Shown: positions 1-8,602 of the stretch, one piece after another
How the letters are laid out: the number at the start of each line of letters is the position of its first letter
Numbering within the stretch: position 1 is the first letter of the stretch
NCBI RefSeq assembly: GCF_000159095.1
Contig: NZ_GG666300.1
Coordinates: 23,980 to 87,979 of the forward strand
Length of the DNA stretch: 64,000 bases
Source of the DNA: Anaerococcus tetradius ATCC 35098
GTDB taxonomy: Bacteria; Bacillota; Clostridia; Tissierellales; Peptoniphilaceae
Direction of reading: 5' to 3'
Made by a program: the position numbers and the translations under genes
Notes under the pieces: generated by a model
Told to the model about the DNA's origin: nothing
Seen by the model: only the letters and a program-made list of their open reading frames with translations
The model's database searches: none

Positions 1-27
1 CTATGGAAAAAGAATTCTTTACAATCC

Positions 28-567
28 CTAGTAATTATAGGTCCTATCTTCTATATCCCTAAAGAAGGTAGACTTGGATGGGGCTTCCTTTCTTATGGGC
101 ATACCCATCCTGTGCATTTCATTTAGCTTAAATATCATGAGATTGACATTTACATCATACATACTCGCAAGCTGGTTGTAGGTGTAGCCTTCCTTGACAT
201 CTTCGATTAGACTTTTTTCGTCAAGAAGGAGGTGGGCTGCAAAGATATTGGCCTCAAGTTCCATTTCTGAATTTATATCGAAAAGCTCATATTCTATAAG
301 CTCATTAGAGGCAGCATCTTCATGGAAAATATGATGGCCTAGTTCATGGGCAAAGACCATATTTTGGATTCTTTCATCGACAAAGGGATTGTAGAAGACA
401 AAGCTTACTCCCTTTATTATTTTATACATACCCAAAAGATGGGTGTTGGTCTTGAAGGCTATGAGGTGGACACCTCTTCTTTCTAGGATATCCCTAGGAT
501 CTCTTGACTTGTATTTTTCTATGAGCTCCCTAGCTTTTTTGTAGATATTATCGTAGGATACTCCCAT
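28..567 (-). CDS. ImmA/IrrE-family metallopeptidase
   Basis: This 179-residue protein carries a zinc metalloprotease signature HELGHH (about residues 74-79), followed by a glutamate-rich helix with MELEANIFAAHLLL (about 101-114), the usual third-ligand region of the ImmA/IrrE (M78) family. Family members such as ImmA of ICEBs1 and IrrE/PprI of Deinococcus cleave a partner XRE repressor to induce genes. Its start overlaps the stop of the upstream XRE gene by one base, so the two are co-translated and probably functionally paired. No secretion signal is seen, so it should act in the cytoplasm. That its target is the neighbouring repressor is inference from gene order. Confidence 0.88.
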   Translation of the reverse strand: MGVSYDNIYKKARELIEKYKSRDPRDILERRGVHLIAFKTNTHLLGMYKIIKGVSFVFYNPFVDERIQNMVFAHELGHHIFHEDAASNELIEYELFDINSEMELEANIFAAHLLLDEKSLIEDVKEGYTYNQLASMYDVNVNLMIFKLNEMHRMGMPIRKEAPSKSTFFRDIEDRTYNY

Positions 568-956
568 TATTTACCCTTCTTCTCATTTTCCATCTTTGCT
601 ATATAATAGGCCTCTGATATGGCATCTAGGATTGCTCTTTTGTCATTTTCAGGGAGTTGCCCACCAGCCATAAGGCCTATTACCCCATTAATCATATCTT
701 GGGCATCCTTTGCTCCATTTTCGCCAAAGTTTTCTCTAGCCTTTAGGATAAACTCATCCTCGTCTGTTACAAGATAATCGTGAGTTGTATCTAGGTGCTC
801 TGCCAGAAGGTCGTAGGTCTTCCTGTACCTTGGCTTTGATTCCCCAAGCTCATACCTTGATATGGTCTTGGTGGAAACATTACATAGTTTGGCTAGGTCT
901 TCTTGGGTTAGTTTCTTTAGTTCTCTTAATTCTTTTACTTTGTTAGCGAATGCCAT
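567..956 (-). CDS. XRE-family helix-turn-helix repressor
   Basis: This 129-residue protein has an N-terminal XRE/Cro helix-turn-helix (about residues 8-60) with the motif LTQEDLAKLCNVSTKTISRYE. The C-terminal half is helical and could hold a dimerisation and cleavage region. It lies directly upstream of the ImmA-type protease gene and is divergent from the Y-family polymerase. The 135-bp gap between them holds repeated AAGAC/GTCTT half-sites. I infer that it represses both its own operon and the polymerase, and is inactivated by the protease. No prophage structural or integrase genes are nearby. Confidence 0.85.
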   Translation of the reverse strand: MAFANKVKELRELKKLTQEDLAKLCNVSTKTISRYELGESKPRYRKTYDLLAEHLDTTHDYLVTDEDEFILKARENFGENGAKDAQDMINGVIGLMAGGQLPENDKRAILDAISEAYYIAKMENEKKGK

Positions 957-976
957 ATAAACTCCTTTGCTAATAT

Positions 977-1073
977 AAAGACTTTTAATTTATAAAATCG
1001 TTGACAAAAGACACTCAAGGTCTTATAATATTCATAAGTCATTTATTGTCTTAATTATATATTAAAAGTCTTT
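977..1073. promoter_or_regulatory. Divergent operator/promoter region between the XRE gene and the Y-family polymerase
   Basis: A perfect 13-nt inverted repeat (AAAGACTTTTAAT at 977-989 and its complement at 1061-1073) brackets the region. Between the arms is a full-consensus promoter for the polymerase: TTGACA at 1001-1006, a 17-bp spacer, and TATAAT at 1024-1029. AAGAC (1008-1012) and GTCTT (1020-1024) form a palindrome with a 7-nt gap inside that spacer. A strong promoter overlaid by repressor half-sites is what a tightly repressed inducible gene looks like. The identity of the repressor is inferred from adjacency. Confidence 0.7.
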
Positions 1074-1091
1074 AAAATTCAAGGAGAAATT

Positions 1092-2333
1092 ATGAAAAGA
1101 GTTATACTACATTCAGATATGAACGCTTGTTATGCATCAATAGAGCAAAAATTAAATCCTAAACTCAAAAATATCCCCATGGCAGTAGCAGGAAATCCTA
1201 AAAATAGGAACGGAATAATCCTTGCCAAAAGCCAAGAAGCAAAAGAGGCAGGGGTAAAGACCGGAGAGGCAATCTGGCAGGCCTTGGGCAAGTGTCCTAA
1301 TCTTACCCTAGTCTCTCCCCAATATGACCAGTATCTCAAACATTCTAAGCTTGCTAGGAAAATTTATTATGATTATACTAATCAAGTAGAACCCTTTGGC
1401 CTCGATGAGTGCTTCTTGGATGTAACAGGCTCAACCCATCTTTTTGGAAGTGGGGAAGAGATAGCCAATGAAATTCGCCAAAGAATGAAGGAGGAGCTGG
1501 GAATAACAGTCAGTGTCGGGGTAAGCTTCTGTAAAATTTTTGCAAAACTTGGCTCAGATATGAAAAAGCCTGATGCGGTTACTATCATAAGAGAAGATAA
1601 TTTTAGAAAAAAAGTCTGGCCTCTTCCTGTTGGAGAGATGGTTGGCATCGGAAGGGCTACTGAAAGAAAACTCAATAGGATAGGGATTTTCACCCTAGGC
1701 GAGCTTGCCAAGGCAGACCTTGACCTGATAAGAAACTTGCTTGGCGTAAATGGTCTTTATCTTTGGGAGTATGCTAACGGTCTAGACATTCGTCCAGTCC
1801 ATGACAGGGACCACCAAGAGCCAATTAAGACTATAGGAAACTCATCTACCTGTAGGAAGGACCTTTTGACTAACAGGGAAGTCTTTAATGTCCTTCAAGA
1901 GCTTGCTTTTTCTGTATCAAGGAGACTAAGAGAAGCAAGACTTGAAGCTTGTGGGGTAGAAATTTTTGTAAGAAATAATGAACTTCAATCCTACAATTAC
2001 CAAAGCCCAATCAAGCTTGCCAGCCAATCATCCATAGTCCTTGCCAGAAGTGGTTTTGATTTATTTAAGGAAAAGTATAAATGGGATTTTCCTGTTAGGG
2101 CTGTGGGTATTAGGGCAATCAAGCTTAGAAAGGAAGGTGGAGGAAGTCAGATAGATGTCTTTTGTGATTATAAAAAACAAGAAAAAGAAGAAAACTGCGA
2201 TAAGGCCATCTATAAGATCAGAAAAAAATATGGGAGAGAGGCTATAAGCTTTCTTGGCCTTACTAGGGATATAAAACTTCCCAAAGAAATGAACGAAATA
2301 ATAACCCTACCAATGAACCATTACAATTTTTAA
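1092..2333 (+). CDS. Y-family DNA polymerase (DinB/UmuC type)
   Basis: This 413-residue protein matches Y-family translesion polymerases. The N-terminal HSDMNACYASIE (about 7-18) carries the first catalytic aspartate and the steric-gate region. GLDECFLDVTGS (about 103-114) carries the second acidic pair. The helix-hairpin-helix thumb is near residues 185-215 and the little-finger domain follows. The role is error-prone synthesis past damaged bases. A ribosome binding site AAGGAG lies 6 bases upstream. It is transcribed divergently from the XRE/ImmA pair, which suggests damage-inducible control. It could be a DinB or a UvrX-like subtype; sequence alone does not decide this. Confidence 0.92.
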   Translation: MKRVILHSDMNACYASIEQKLNPKLKNIPMAVAGNPKNRNGIILAKSQEAKEAGVKTGEAIWQALGKCPNLTLVSPQYDQYLKHSKLARKIYYDYTNQVEPFGLDECFLDVTGSTHLFGSGEEIANEIRQRMKEELGITVSVGVSFCKIFAKLGSDMKKPDAVTIIREDNFRKKVWPLPVGEMVGIGRATERKLNRIGIFTLGELAKADLDLIRNLLGVNGLYLWEYANGLDIRPVHDRDHQEPIKTIGNSSTCRKDLLTNREVFNVLQELAFSVSRRLREARLEACGVEIFVRNNELQSYNYQSPIKLASQSSIVLARSGFDLFKEKYKWDFPVRAVGIRAIKLRKEGGGSQIDVFCDYKKQEKEENCDKAIYKIRKKYGREAISFLGLTRDIKLPKEMNEIITLPMNHYNF

Positions 2334-2375
2334 TGGCTAAAGGCTTGCATTATTTGTGAGCTTTTTTATTTACTC

Positions 2376-2428
2376 TTTACAAATTGCTAGAGCTGTTATA
2401 TAATAACTATAACAAGAAAGGAGGGCTC
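2376..2428 (+). promoter_or_regulatory. Promoter and probable GntR operator for the ABC operon
   Basis: TTTACA at 2376-2381 and TATAAT at 2399-2404 are separated by 17 bp. The dyad-rich stretch GTTATATAATAACTATAAC overlaps the -10 box, a usual place for a YtrA-type GntR operator. A strong ribosome binding site (AAAGGAGG) follows at about 2417-2424. Autoregulation is inferred. Confidence 0.6.
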
Positions 2429-2806
2429 ATGTTTTTAGAAATTGATTTTGGGTCAGATATGCCTATATATGAGCAAATCAGACGAGCTATTATAAAGGCC
2501 TTGGCTAAAAATGAATTAGATTTTGGGCAAGCTCTTCCATCAGTAAGGCAGTTAGCAGGAGATATTGGAGTTAATCTTCATACTGTAAATAAGGCCTACA
2601 AGATGCTAGAAGAAGATGGCATTATTGTGATGGATAGGCGTTTTGGATCGAGAATTGTCGATAAGTCTTACGATATAACAGAAGCGCAGAAGAGTAAGGT
2701 AAAAGAAGAACTCGATTTTATTGTGGCCCTTGCCAAGGTCAAAAATATCGAAAAAACCAGTCTTGAAAAACTAATAAGAAATATTTGGGAGGGAAATGAT
2801 GAGTGA
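2429..2806 (+). CDS. GntR-family (YtrA-type) transcriptional regulator
   Basis: This is a short GntR regulator of about 125 residues. The N-terminal winged helix starts at PIYEQIRRAI and contains LPSVRQLAGDIGVNLHTVNKAYKMLEEDG, typical of the GntR recognition region. There is only a short helical tail and no ligand-binding domain, as in the YtrA subfamily that controls ABC transporters. I chose the ATG at 2429 because it follows AGGAGGG with good spacing; an in-frame ATG at 2384 lies upstream of the promoter -10. It overlaps the next gene by 11 bases and heads an ABC transporter operon, which it probably represses. Confidence 0.85.
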   Translation: MFLEIDFGSDMPIYEQIRRAIIKALAKNELDFGQALPSVRQLAGDIGVNLHTVNKAYKMLEEDGIIVMDRRFGSRIVDKSYDITEAQKSKVKEELDFIVALAKVKNIEKTSLEKLIRNIWEGNDE

Positions 2807-3881
2807 AGCTAATAAGATGGCTATATTCTATGCCTTAATAATAGTTTTAATAAGCCTTATCCAAGCCTTCGTAACTTCATATTCAAAAAGGGGTTATATC
2901 CTCGGAGTAAGGTTTGCTGAAGGATTTGAAAAGGATGAAAAAGTTAGAAAGATAGTAAAAGATTATAAGACTTTAACTATCCTTCTTGGAATAGGATTGG
3001 GCTTGTTTATTGTAGGATTAAGCTATCTTACAGAAAATTTAATACTCACTAATGTCTTATATGTACTTTCGATTTTTATAAATTATCTTCCTTTAGTTTT
3101 TGCCAACAAAAAATTAAAAGTATTAGGCAAAAATCAAAAGCTAGATAAGAGAAAATTTGTAAGCCTTGATTATTCCAAGGCAAAAATATTTAACAAGAAG
3201 GAATTTTTCGGGCTTTACCTAGGTCTTCTCCTTATAGTAATAATTTTCGCCATAAAAATCCACCTGGATTATGAAAACTATCCAGCTAAGCTAATAATGC
3301 ATATGAATAGCCGAGGAGAGATAGATAGAATGGCTTATAAGTCTTACTTATCTATCCAGTCCCCAACTATTGTAAGTTTTTTAATGCTTGCTGTGATGTT
3401 TATTTCTAATCTTTCCCAACTTCTATCAAAGATGAGGATAAGTCCTGATATGCCTGAAGAATCCTTGGATAGGATCTTGGAAACGAGAAGAATTTGGACC
3501 TATTATTTTGTGACAAGTTCATTCTTGCTTATAGTTCTTTTTCAAGTTGGAATTTCTTCCTTTATGAAGACGGGAGATGACTTGATTGTCAAGGTCTTGG
3601 GCATCATTACTATAGGATTTTCTGTTGGTGGAAGTCTTCTTATAGGAAGATTTAGGTCAGTCGATGGGTCAGCCTTAAACAAAACGGGAAAGTATGGCTA
3701 TGAGGAAGAGGATGATAAGTGGATTTTGGGTGGACTTATTTATTACAATCCAGATGACCCCGCAATGTTTGTCGAAAAAAGAGTTGGAGTAGGAAGCACA
3801 ATGAACTTTGCCAACAATTGGGTTAAGCTCTTATTTGCTATAGTTTTGCTTTTTCCATTTGTCTTAGGCTTTGTTCTATGA
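2796..3881 (+). CDS. DUF1648/DUF5808 multi-pass membrane protein
   Basis: This 361-residue integral membrane protein has about eight hydrophobic segments. A central segment resembles DUF1648: a proline-containing turn followed by HMNSRGEIDRMAYKS (about 169-183), the family's N-x-x-G-x-x-D signature. The C-terminus has the WILGGLIYYNPDDPAMFVEK block characteristic of DUF5808. Such proteins commonly sit beside YtrA-type GntR regulators and ABC exporters. Its molecular function is unknown; it may be an accessory or sensor subunit. It is translationally coupled to the GntR gene. Confidence 0.75.
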   Translation: MMSEANKMAIFYALIIVLISLIQAFVTSYSKRGYILGVRFAEGFEKDEKVRKIVKDYKTLTILLGIGLGLFIVGLSYLTENLILTNVLYVLSIFINYLPLVFANKKLKVLGKNQKLDKRKFVSLDYSKAKIFNKKEFFGLYLGLLLIVIIFAIKIHLDYENYPAKLIMHMNSRGEIDRMAYKSYLSIQSPTIVSFLMLAVMFISNLSQLLSKMRISPDMPEESLDRILETRRIWTYYFVTSSFLLIVLFQVGISSFMKTGDDLIVKVLGIITIGFSVGGSLLIGRFRSVDGSALNKTGKYGYEEEDDKWILGGLIYYNPDDPAMFVEKRVGVGSTMNFANNWVKLLFAIVLLFPFVLGFVL

Positions 3882-3902
3882 TTTTGAATGCTAGGAGATA
3901 GT

Positions 3903-4793
3903 ATGTTAGAGATTAAAAATGTATCCAAGTCCTTTGCTAAGGTCAAGGCCTTGGATGATGTGAGCTTTGTAGTAGAGAAGGGAGACCTTTTTGGTCTTAT
4001 TGGGCAAAATGGAGCAGGTAAATCTACTCTCTTTAGGTGTATAATGGACTTTTTCGATTCTTTTGAGGGAGAAATTCTCTATGGTGGAGTTCCCATGAAG
4101 AAAATCCCCCTAGAAAAAATAGGCTTTCTCCCAGAAGAAAGGTCTCTTTCACCCAAAAAGACTATTGAAGAAGAAATCAGATATTTTGCTAGGCTAAATT
4201 TGATGAAAAATTTGGATGATAAGACCCTCCAATATTATTTCGATAAATTTGAGATAAAGGGCAGGCTAAAGGATAAAATCAAGGACTTATCCAAGGGTAA
4301 CCAACAAAAGGTTCAACTCTTGGCAAGCCTTATCTATAAACCAGAATTTCTAATCTTGGATGAGCCATTTTCGGGTCTCGATCCTTACAATATTAGCCTT
4401 TTGCAAGATATAATCAAAGAGGTAAATGAGGCTGGAACTACCATAATTTTCTCATCTCACAATATGGAAAATATAGAAGATATGTGTAACAAGCTAGTAA
4501 TGCTAAGGGATGGAAAAATTGTCCTAAATGGTTCTCCTAAAGAAATAAGAAATTCTTATCCAAAAGATAAAATTCTTATAGAATGTGAGGGAGAAATTGC
4601 TGATATCCTCGATGATTTTCCTCTTAGCTACAAAAAAGAAGATAAAACTTACAAGCTAAGGTTACAAAATCCAGAGGATGGAAGAAAAATCTATCAGAGA
4701 TTAAGCCAAAGATTCGATTATATACCAGTTTTTGCCCAAACTCCTCCAAGTTTGAATGAGATATTTACAAGAAAGGTGGAAGAAGATGTCTAG
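3903..4793 (+). CDS. ABC transporter ATP-binding protein (NatA/CcmA-like)
   Basis: This ATPase has Walker A GQNGAGKST, a signature loop LSKGNQQK (degenerate LSGGQ, common in this exporter group), Walker B FLILDEPFSGLD and the switch histidine in SSHN. The C-terminal 70 residues resemble the accessory domain of drug/sodium/bacteriocin-type exporters. The start at 3903 is preferred because AGGAGA precedes it; an ATG at 3888 adds five residues. It partners the permease that follows with an 8-base overlap. The substrate is unknown. Confidence 0.9.
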   Translation: MLEIKNVSKSFAKVKALDDVSFVVEKGDLFGLIGQNGAGKSTLFRCIMDFFDSFEGEILYGGVPMKKIPLEKIGFLPEERSLSPKKTIEEEIRYFARLNLMKNLDDKTLQYYFDKFEIKGRLKDKIKDLSKGNQQKVQLLASLIYKPEFLILDEPFSGLDPYNISLLQDIIKEVNEAGTTIIFSSHNMENIEDMCNKLVMLRDGKIVLNGSPKEIRNSYPKDKILIECEGEIADILDDFPLSYKKEDKTYKLRLQNPEDGRKIYQRLSQRFDYIPVFAQTPPSLNEIFTRKVEEDV

Positions 4794-5964
4794 ATTTTGG
4801 ACAGTTGCCCTAGATTCGTGGAAAAAACAAATGAAGTCCATAAGCTTTTGGATTATGGTTCTCTTGCCTGTCATAATGATGGGAGTAAGTGGAGCTATAG
4901 CCTACTTTTCCCAAGACACTAATGTCAAGGACACCTATGTAGTTTGTGATCAAAAGATAGGAAAATATTTTGAAAGTATGCCTGGCTATAAAATCTCAGA
5001 TAAGGCTAAGGCAGAAAAGGCCTTGGAAGATAAAAAAATAGGAAGTTTTGCAGAAATTAAAGAAGAAAATGGATCTCTTCTAGCAGATTTTCATACAAAA
5101 AATATTAACTCTCAAGCTATCCTCGCCTTTAATGGAGCCTTGAAGGAAGTACAAAATGCTTTAAACATTGAAAATTCAGGTTTGGGCTTTGATAAGCTAG
5201 AGATTTTACAAAGAAAGGCCACTTTTAAGCTTGTAGAAGAAGGCTCTGAGTCTGAGATAATGTACTTTGCTTATTTTGCACTAGTTTTTTATATGTATAT
5301 GATGTTAATAATGTATTCTAACATCATAGTTGTAGAAATTGCTACAGAAAAAGGCTCTAAGATGATAGAATTTATCTTTTCATCTATTAGGGCTGGCAAG
5401 TATTTTGCAGGAAAAATTTTCGGCAATTTCCTAGCTATACTAACCCACACCGCTCTTTATGGCTTTGTTGGAATTATAGCCTACTTTTTAGCTAAAGCTT
5501 ACGGAATTCAAGAAAAATTTAACATCAACATAAAATCCTACCTAGGCGAGATAAATATTTTAATGCTAGTAGAAATCGGGATTTTGGTCATCCTAAGCCT
5601 CCTTATTTTTATGATAGTAGCTGCAATGCTTGGCTCTCTTGCTCAAAAGCAAGAAGATGCAGGAAAGGTCGCAAGTCCTATGATGATTGTGATAATTTTT
5701 GCCTTTGCCTTAGCCATGACCTTCATGAATAAGGATGAGAATATCCTAATCAAAGTCCTATCCTACCTACCTTTCCTTTCAGTTTTCTTCATGCCTTTGA
5801 GGATGATAAAGGCAAGTGTTGGGCTTGGGGCTGGTCTTATCGCTATAATAATTATGGTCGTTGCAATATTTGTAGTCTACAAACTTGCTAGTAGGGTTTA
5901 TAAGAAAAATATATTAAATTACACTTCTTCATCTTTTATGAAAAAGTTATTTAGAAGAGCCTAG
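4786..5964 (+). CDS. ABC transporter permease (NatB/ABC-2 type)
   Basis: This protein of about 392 residues has one N-terminal membrane helix, a soluble extracytoplasmic loop of about 140 residues, then five or six helices clustered in the C-terminal half. That is the topology of NatB/ABC-2 exporter permeases. VVEIATEKGSKMIEFIFSS (about 179-197) is a conserved cytoplasmic block of the family. The ATG at 4786 is chosen for the AAGAAG context and the family-like MSRFW start; a further in-frame ATG at 4756 lies inside the ATPase gene. It is the last gene of the operon, followed by a terminator. Confidence 0.87.
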   Translation: MSRFWTVALDSWKKQMKSISFWIMVLLPVIMMGVSGAIAYFSQDTNVKDTYVVCDQKIGKYFESMPGYKISDKAKAEKALEDKKIGSFAEIKEENGSLLADFHTKNINSQAILAFNGALKEVQNALNIENSGLGFDKLEILQRKATFKLVEEGSESEIMYFAYFALVFYMYMMLIMYSNIIVVEIATEKGSKMIEFIFSSIRAGKYFAGKIFGNFLAILTHTALYGFVGIIAYFLAKAYGIQEKFNINIKSYLGEINILMLVEIGILVILSLLIFMIVAAMLGSLAQKQEDAGKVASPMMIVIIFAFALAMTFMNKDENILIKVLSYLPFLSVFFMPLRMIKASVGLGAGLIAIIIMVVAIFVVYKLASRVYKKNILNYTSSSFMKKLFRRA

Positions 5965-5981
5965 ATGGGCTTTTCTTTTTT
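5955..5981 (+). terminator. Rho-independent terminator after the ABC operon
   Basis: The hairpin AAGAGCC/GGGCTTTT overlaps the stop codon of the permease gene and is followed by a T-rich run. Confidence 0.65.
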
Positions 5982-6036
5982 GTTTCATAAAATCGTTTTC
6001 TATGTTAAAATTATCTTATAAAGAAGGGGGCAATAT

Positions 6037-7191
6037 ATGAACGTATATGAAAAAGCTTTAGAAAAACATAAACAGTGGCAAGGAAAAGTCGCAACCTTAG
6101 TTAAGGCAAAAGTAGCAAATGCAGAAGATTTGACCTATGCCTATACGCCTGGAGTTGCAGAGCCTTGCAGGGAAATTGCCAAAGATAAGAAAAAAGCCTA
6201 CACCTACACATCAAAGGCTAATACAATAGCCGTAGTAAGTGATGGATCGGCTGTTTTGGGTCTTGGTAATATTGGTCCAGAAGCTGGCTTACCTGTCATG
6301 GAAGGAAAGGCAGTTCTCTTTAAGGAATTTGGAGATGTAAACGCAGTGCCAATAGTTTTGGATACCCAAGATGCAGACGAGATAATAAAAACCGTAAAAA
6401 ATATAGCTCCAGGCTTTGGGGGTATTAATCTTGAAGATATTTCTTCACCTAGATGCGTCTATATAGAAGAAAGTCTAAAGAAAATCCTAGATATTCCAGT
6501 ATTTCATGATGACCAGCATGGAACTGCTATTGTAAGCCTTGCAGCTTTGATAAATGCCCTAAAGATAGTTGGAAAGAAAAAAGAAGATGTTAAAGTCCTA
6601 ATCTCAGGAGCGGGAGCTGCTGGATATTCTATAGCTAAACTTTTAAGAGATTATGGGATTAGTCATATCATAGTTTGTGATTCTAAGGGGACTATAAATA
6701 AAGATCATCTAGAAAGTAGTAATGATGTAAAAAGAAGACTTGCAGAATTTACTAATGAAGAAAACTTAAAGGCAAGCCTAAAGGAGGCCATGCGAGGAAG
6801 AGATGTATTTATAGGTGTATCTGCTCCAAATATTATAGACGGAAATGACATTAAGAACATGAATGTTGACCCAATAGTATTTGCCATGGCAAATCCAGTT
6901 CCAGAAATAGACTATGATGAAGCTAAAAAGGCAGGAGTTAAGATTTTTGCAACAGGTAGGAGCGATTATCCTAACCAAATTAACAACGTCTTAGCCTTTC
7001 CAGGCATATTTAAGGGGGCTTTGAGTGCCCACGCAAGGGCTATAACTGATCAGATGAAGCTTGCAGCAGCAATAGGCCTTGCTGAAATGATTCCAGATGA
7101 TAAATTGAATGAAGAATATATAATCCCGAAAGCCTTCGAAAAAGGAGTGGCAGATAAAGTTGCTGATGCTGTTAGGGCTTATGTAAAATAA
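6037..7191 (+). CDS. NAD(P)-dependent malic enzyme (short form)
   Basis: This 384-residue enzyme oxidatively decarboxylates malate to pyruvate. It has the malic-enzyme tyrosine region YTPGVAEPC, the VVSDGSAVLGLGNIGPEAG block, the divalent-metal motif FHDDQHGTAIV (about 154-164) and the Rossmann loop SGAGAAGYS. The length fits the short bacterial type without a phosphotransacetylase domain. It follows a strong ribosome binding site (AAGGGGG) and stands alone between two terminators. Coenzyme specificity cannot be read with confidence. Confidence 0.93.
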   Translation: MNVYEKALEKHKQWQGKVATLVKAKVANAEDLTYAYTPGVAEPCREIAKDKKKAYTYTSKANTIAVVSDGSAVLGLGNIGPEAGLPVMEGKAVLFKEFGDVNAVPIVLDTQDADEIIKTVKNIAPGFGGINLEDISSPRCVYIEESLKKILDIPVFHDDQHGTAIVSLAALINALKIVGKKKEDVKVLISGAGAAGYSIAKLLRDYGISHIIVCDSKGTINKDHLESSNDVKRRLAEFTNEENLKASLKEAMRGRDVFIGVSAPNIIDGNDIKNMNVDPIVFAMANPVPEIDYDEAKKAGVKIFATGRSDYPNQINNVLAFPGIFKGALSAHARAITDQMKLAAAIGLAEMIPDDKLNEEYIIPKAFEKGVADKVADAVRAYVK

Positions 7192-7206
7192 AAGTATTTT
7201 ATAAAA

Positions 7207-7256
7207 TGAAAAAGTATCCTACAAAAGCTTAGCTTGGCTAAAAATGTAGGATACTT
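7207..7256 (-). terminator. Terminator between malic enzyme and modE-like gene
   Basis: A perfect 12-bp stem AAGTATCCTACA (7212-7223) / TGTAGGATACTT (7245-7256). The T tract is on the minus strand, so it mainly ends the modE-like transcript. It may also stop readthrough from the malic enzyme gene. Confidence 0.7.
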
Positions 7257-7280
7257 GTCTATTAGCTTAAAAAATCCTTC

Positions 7281-7631
7281 TTATTCTTCCAGGAAGGGAA
7301 AATATTTGTGGTATTGTTCGTCCAAATTTTTATTTATTTCATCATTAAAGTCCTTGTAGGCTCTCATAAGCCTAAGGCCTTCTTCTGTAACTATGCTTTT
7401 TCCTCCATCGGCGCCACCTCTTTGAGTTTTTACTATTCCATAACCCAATTCCTTTTCGCATCTTTTGATAATCTTGAGGGCTTTAGAATAGGATAGGCCC
7501 ATGGTGTTAGCAGCATCCTTGGTTGAGCCTTTTTCATTAATAAGAAGGAGAAGCTCATTGATTCCAGGGCCGTAGAAGTTTGTTTTCTCACTTCTTATAA
7601 CTAATTTTAATTTTGCTTTATAATTTCCCAA
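7281..7631 (-). CDS. ModE-type winged-helix regulator (DNA-binding domain only)
   Basis: This 116-residue protein aligns with the N-terminal DNA-binding half of ModE. FYGPGINELLLLINEKGSTKDAAN matches the opening helices, MGLSYSKALKIIKRCEKELG the recognition helix, and RGGADGGKSIVTEEG the wing. It lacks the molybdate-binding TOBE domains, as do many short clostridial members. No molybdate transporter or molybdoenzyme is adjacent, so the target is unknown. Confidence 0.8.
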   Translation of the reverse strand: MGNYKAKLKLVIRSEKTNFYGPGINELLLLINEKGSTKDAANTMGLSYSKALKIIKRCEKELGYGIVKTQRGGADGGKSIVTEEGLRLMRAYKDFNDEINKNLDEQYHKYFPFLEE

Positions 7632-7780
7632 GACATTTCCTTTCTTTGATTTACTTTCTTTTTATCATTATATCACCTCCCTGGCTAAGTCTTCAAACGA
7701 ATTGAAAATCAAAGCCCTTCTAGTATTATAATATAGTCCACAAAATTGTTTAAATCTAGAATTTTGCAAGAAGGAGACCT

Positions 7781-8602
7781 ATGAATAAAGATATAAAAAT
7801 GATAGTGTTTGACCTGGATGGGACACTACTTAATGATAAAAAAGAAATACTTGACCAAACAGTCGAGGTCATAGAAAAACTTAAAAAGAAGGGAATAAGG
7901 ATTGTTTTAAATTCTGGCAGGACCTTTAATGGTATGTGGAAGATGCGCCAAAAGCTTAATCTTATGAGTTTTGACGATTACTCTATATGTGGGACTGGAG
8001 CCTTTGTTAGAAGAAATGCTGATGGCAAGGCCCTAATAGAAAACCCCCTAGCCAAGGCTGATTATGAGTTTTTAGAAGAGATGATAAGAGGATATGATCT
8101 CCAACTTAGTATTCACACTATGAATATCCTCTACCTAAATGATGAAGTTCCCAATGAAGCCTTTATAGTTGATCAAAAGCAAGTGTCTATGCCTTGGTTT
8201 AAGTTTGAAAAATTTGAGGATATAGAGGATAGCATATCAAGGATAGCCCTAAATGGTGATAAGGAAGTTCTTGATGATTTTTATGAAAAAAACAAGGCCA
8301 AACTCCAAAAAGATTATAAGATTATGAGAAATGAAATCCATCTTTTGGAGATATTAAATAAAAATGCTGGCAAATCTGAAAGCCTAAAGAAGCTTTGCCA
8401 AATCTTAAAGCTTGAAAGGGAAAATATCATGTATTTTGGAGATGGTATGAATGATATCAAGAGTTTGGAATTTGCTGGATGTGGTGTGGCTATGGGATCA
8501 GGAAGACAAGAAGCTAAAAAAGCAGCTGATTATATAATTGGCTCTAATGAACAAGCATCCATAGCTAATTTCTTAAAGGAATATTTTAACCTAGATGTCT
8601 AG
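7781..8602 (+). CDS. HAD-superfamily Cof-type phosphatase
   Basis: This 273-residue hydrolase has HAD motif I DLDGTLLND (about 11-19), a motif II serine in NSGRT, and motif IV GDGMNDIKSLEFAG near residue 225. The type IIB cap domain lies between. Cof-type members dephosphorylate sugar phosphates, phosphorylated cofactors or pyridoxal phosphate; the substrate here is unknown. It starts a tight chain of genes, overlapping the next by 8 bases. Confidence 0.9.
   Translation: MNKDIKMIVFDLDGTLLNDKKEILDQTVEVIEKLKKKGIRIVLNSGRTFNGMWKMRQKLNLMSFDDYSICGTGAFVRRNADGKALIENPLAKADYEFLEEMIRGYDLQLSIHTMNILYLNDEVPNEAFIVDQKQVSMPWFKFEKFEDIEDSISRIALNGDKEVLDDFYEKNKAKLQKDYKIMRNEIHLLEILNKNAGKSESLKKLCQILKLERENIMYFGDGMNDIKSLEFAGCGVAMGSGRQEAKKAADYIIGSNEQASIANFLKEYFNLDV

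Noticed and set aside
28-956. Prophage or ICE immunity region
   Set aside because: The XRE/ImmA pair resembles ICE/phage immunity genes, but no integrase, structural or conjugation gene is visible, and the divergent gene is a repair polymerase. The left edge of the window limits this conclusion.
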